This document shows, piece after piece, positions 61,811 through 64,000 of a DNA stretch of 64,000 nucleotides (its first letter is position 1; every line of letters starts with the position of its first letter). The position numbers and the translations under genes are program-made. The notes below the pieces were generated by a model. The model did not search any database. It was not told the DNA's origin and saw nothing but the letters and a program-made list of their open reading frames with translations. Source of the DNA: Bacteroidota bacterium (GTDB lineage: Bacteria; Bacteroidota; Bacteroidia; Bacteroidales; JAAUTT01); the NCBI GenBank assembly GCA_030706405.1, contig JAUZOO010000005.1:62001-126000 (forward strand), in the 5' to 3' direction.

Positions 61811-63232
61811 CTATTTAGGTTGATTTGCCTTTGGGCCTACATCGGCTGTTGTTAAAACACGATTGGTAACAGATATGGACGCAAACTGGTCGGCTCCGAC
61901 ATCGAATTTAGAAACACGAGGCTGTCCGTCAATATCGATGGTAACATAAGGATAAACACCAATCCCGGCACCTATGGCCGGACTATTGGACCCAAGATGA
62001 TAAGCGCCGTCGGCACTGGCTACGAGTTTAGGATCTGCAACCGTAAACCCTTCGGCAGGAATTGCCCCCGGTGTAGTATTCCAGAGAATATTTCCTTTCC
62101 ATACTGGATTGACATATTGACCACGTACAGAAATTTCGCCACATCCCTGGAGAATATTATTGGCAAACGTTATATTAGTTGCCCCCAGGCCGTTGGTGCG
62201 CGATGGCTCCTGAAACCCCGAAGCACAATCGACAATGGTATTATATACAACCTGAACCCGGTCGGCACGGTCGTGACAAGTGAGCTTGCTGCCTTCGGCC
62301 ACTTCGCCATCGCCGTTAGTGCAAACAATGGCATTGGAGCAGCCTTTAAAAAAGTTGCTGTATATTTTATGGTCGTCGCCGCTAAACCGAAGCCCGGTGC
62401 AGCCCATAAAAAAATTGCCATAGACCTCGCTCCGGTTTCCGTGACGCACCGACACCTCCTCGCTTCCTTCACCAAATGTGTTAAACCTGATGATATTACG
62501 GCACGATTTATGGCAGATACAGCCTTCGTTTTCACCGGCAGTTTTAATAAACAGGTTATATTCCACCACACAAAAGGCCGAGTCCATGCTTCTGCTGCTG
62601 AGTCCAATCTGTATAGCCGAACAATTGTTGGCCTTATGAGGAAAATTATAGAAATAGTTATGATGAATCCACGTCCTTTTGGCCATTTGATTGTTGCCGG
62701 GACCTTGTATGGAAAGCATTTTGCCTTCGTCGAATTTATTCTGAAAAGTATTATAGCTCACTTCATTATCGTCACCACTAATGGTTAGGTACGACTTATC
62801 GCCTTTGTTTACCGGCGCACATTCGAATTCGTTGCGGGTAATCACACAGTGCGTTGCCCCAGGGGCAATACTGGTAATCCCGGCGTTGTGGGTAAACTTA
62901 AATCCCTTGATTTCAATATAGGTTGCCGGGCTCAAAACCGTGAAGCCTCCCGTTCCCCTGATCTCAACACTGCCTATTGTTTTAGCTGAGATAATTATGG
63001 GCTGCGAGGCGGTTCCCTTACAGTCAATTCTTATATTTTCGGAAATCGTATAAACCCCGTCAGCTATAATGATTCTATCTCCCGGCTTGACCTTATTGAT
63101 GGCCGATTGAAGCGCCGGCATAGTGTTTACATTTATGGTTGATGCCGAAAGAGACAATAATCCCGAAATCCAGACCAACAATATCCCAACACTTATTTTA
63201 TATAAAATTGTACGTCTCATTCTTTTATTCAT
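61811..63232 (-). CDS. PL6 family polysaccharide lyase (alginate/chondroitinase-B type)
   Basis: A 473-residue right-handed beta-helix protein with a signal peptide (VGILLVWISGLLSLSAS). The start INVNTMPALQSAINKVKPGD is the family beginning. The catalytic base Lys lies in CHKSCRNIIRFNTFGEG near 244 and the acid Arg in RHGNRSEVYGNFFMG near 264. Family members cut alginate or dermatan-type glycans by beta-elimination, leaving the unsaturated ends that GH105-type enzymes use. The substrate is not certain. ATG 63220 is an alternative start. Confidence 0.88.
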   Translation of the reverse strand: MNKRMRRTILYKISVGILLVWISGLLSLSASTINVNTMPALQSAINKVKPGDRIIIADGVYTISENIRIDCKGTASQPIIISAKTIGSVEIRGTGGFTVLSPATYIEIKGFKFTHNAGITSIAPGATHCVITRNEFECAPVNKGDKSYLTISGDDNEVSYNTFQNKFDEGKMLSIQGPGNNQMAKRTWIHHNYFYNFPHKANNCSAIQIGLSSRSMDSAFCVVEYNLFIKTAGENEGCICHKSCRNIIRFNTFGEGSEEVSVRHGNRSEVYGNFFMGCTGLRFSGDDHKIYSNFFKGCSNAIVCTNGDGEVAEGSKLTCHDRADRVQVVYNTIVDCASGFQEPSRTNGLGATNITFANNILQGCGEISVRGQYVNPVWKGNILWNTTPGAIPAEGFTVADPKLVASADGAYHLGSNSPAIGAGIGVYPYVTIDIDGQPRVSKFDVGADQFASISVTNRVLTTADVGPKANQPK

Positions 63233-63256
63233 TTAGAATACGTTCTAAGCTCGTCA

Positions 63257-64000
63257 TTAAAACATCGTTGTCTTCTGTTTTGGTTGCACGTAAGGTTTGT
63301 TGATGACATCCTTACTTACAATTTCGAAACGGCCTTCCTGACGGATGTCTTCCGACGAACTACCAACCATCACTTTAAACCAGCCGGGTTCCACCACCCA
63401 TTTCATGTCGCGATCGAGCATCTGGAGTTCTTTGGGCGATAAGGTAAAATGAACCGTTTTAGTTTCTCCGGGTTCGAGGTGGATGCGTTCGAATCCGCGC
63501 AGTTCCTTCACAAAACGAATTACAGAACTTACTTCGTCGTTGATGTAAAGCTGTACCACTTCGTCGCCAGCCATCTTACCTGAGTTTTTCACATCGACCG
63601 AAACCTCAACATTTCCGGCAGCTCGTTGTTGCTCGGGCGATATTTTCAGGTTCGAATATTCGAAAGAAGTAAAGCTCAGTCCATAGCCAAAGGGATATAA
63701 CACACCGTTGACGGTAGTTTTTGCCGCAGCTTGGGCATAAGGTTTAGACGGAAAACACATCGGGATTTGTCCCACCGATTTCGGGAACGTAAAATTCAGT
63801 TTCCCACCGGGGTTATAGTCGCCAAAAACAACGTCGGCAATAGCCTCGCTGCCGTATTTACCGGGAAACCAGGCTTCGATAATAGCTTTGCAGTTTTTGT
63901 TGGCCAAGTTGATGGTCAGCGGACGACCATTCATTAAAACCAAAACCACGGGAGTTCCCGTTTCCTGAATCTTTGTAAGAAGAAGCTGCTGATACCCGGT
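63257..64000 (-). CDS. C-terminal part of a GH3 glycoside hydrolase (truncated by the window edge)
   Basis: The last 247 residues of a GH3 enzyme; the frame stays open to the right edge, so the N-terminal barrel lies outside. Visible are the alpha/beta sandwich domain (TPVVLVLMNGRPLTI, WFPGKYGSEAIADVVFGDYNPGGK) and the C-terminal fibronectin-III-like domain (GDEVVQLYINDE, LEPGETKTVHFTL). GH3 enzymes release beta-linked glucose or xylose. It is the first gene visible of the carbohydrate operon and ends 24 bases before the PL6 start. Confidence 0.93.
   Translation of the reverse strand, partial: TGYQQLLLTKIQETGTPVVLVLMNGRPLTINLANKNCKAIIEAWFPGKYGSEAIADVVFGDYNPGGKLNFTFPKSVGQIPMCFPSKPYAQAAAKTTVNGVLYPFGYGLSFTSFEYSNLKISPEQQRAAGNVEVSVDVKNSGKMAGDEVVQLYINDEVSSVIRFVKELRGFERIHLEPGETKTVHFTLSPKELQMLDRDMKWVVEPGWFKVMVGSSSEDIRQEGRFEIVSKDVINKPYVQPKQKTTMF

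Noticed and set aside
1-64000. CRISPR arrays, tRNA or rRNA genes, insertion sequences, prophage.
   Set aside because: None was found when reading both strands by eye; no regularly spaced repeats, transposase motifs or tRNA-like cloverleaf segments were recognised. A covariance or profile search could still reveal small RNAs.

Overview
The window reads as the chromosome of an anaerobic, fermentative, polysaccharide-degrading member of the Bacteroidetes, most likely order Bacteroidales or a close relative. Four things point that way. Promoters match the phylum-specific sigma factor pattern, a -7 box TAnnTTTG with TTTG or TTG about 20 bases upstream. Shine-Dalgarno sequences are mostly weak. One exported enzyme carries a C-terminal type IX secretion (T9SS) sorting domain. 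The genes themselves include an Omp85/POTRA protein, a multi-PAS kinase and a large carbohydrate-enzyme cluster. No rRNA, tRNA, CRISPR array, insertion sequence or phage gene was seen.

Layout. 1-5.1 kb: the tail of an unidentified gene, an outer-membrane beta-barrel protein, a soluble PAS histidine kinase and a DUF4337 membrane protein. 5.3-12.2 kb: a four-gene operon of planctomycete type (DUF1549/DUF1553 cytochrome-like protein, DUF1501 Tat protein, WD40 protein, PPC-domain protein). 12.3-24.3 kb: housekeeping and metabolism (guanine deaminase, a saccharopine-dehydrogenase-like enzyme, an esterase, Mfd, an RRM protein, RlmN, a TtcA-like protein, a trans-sulfuration enzyme). 24.5-32.9 kb: a ten-gene hydrogenase operon. 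It encodes the trimeric HydABC [FeFe]-hydrogenase, preceded by a hydrogenase-like putative H2 sensor, two DRTGG proteins, two GHKL ATPases, a PHP phosphoesterase and a small [2Fe-2S] protein. A second, group-B-like [FeFe]-hydrogenase (33.0-34.4 kb) faces it tail to tail. 34.6-46.4 kb: a DMT transporter, an AT-rich membrane glycosyltransferase, a Tat-exported aldo/keto reductase, a lipoprotein, the prs-rplY-pth-hslR group, EngB, a mannose-6-phosphate isomerase, uridine kinase, a methyltransferase and a PolB-like exonuclease. 46.4-64.0 kb: ten minus-strand genes for exported carbohydrate-active enzymes (GH31, two GH105, a GH43-like protein, a 1319-residue two-module enzyme, a sialate O-acetylesterase, GH36, a T9SS protein, PL6, and a GH3 that runs off the right edge). 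No SusC/SusD pair lies in the window.

How it fits together. The carbohydrate enzymes look suited to an acetylated, uronate-containing polysaccharide: the PL6 lyase and GH105 unsaturated glycuronyl hydrolases cut the uronic acid linkages, and GH36, GH31, GH43-like and GH3 enzymes trim the side chains. Fermentation of the sugars would produce NADH and reduced ferredoxin, which HydABC can jointly oxidise to H2. Both hydrogenase transcription units carry imperfect TTGTTA-N6-TAACAA palindromes at their promoters, the form of an NADH/NAD+-sensing Rex operator. The sensor-like genes at the head of the operon suggest a further, undescribed layer of H2 or redox signalling. These two points are the main candidates for new biology here.
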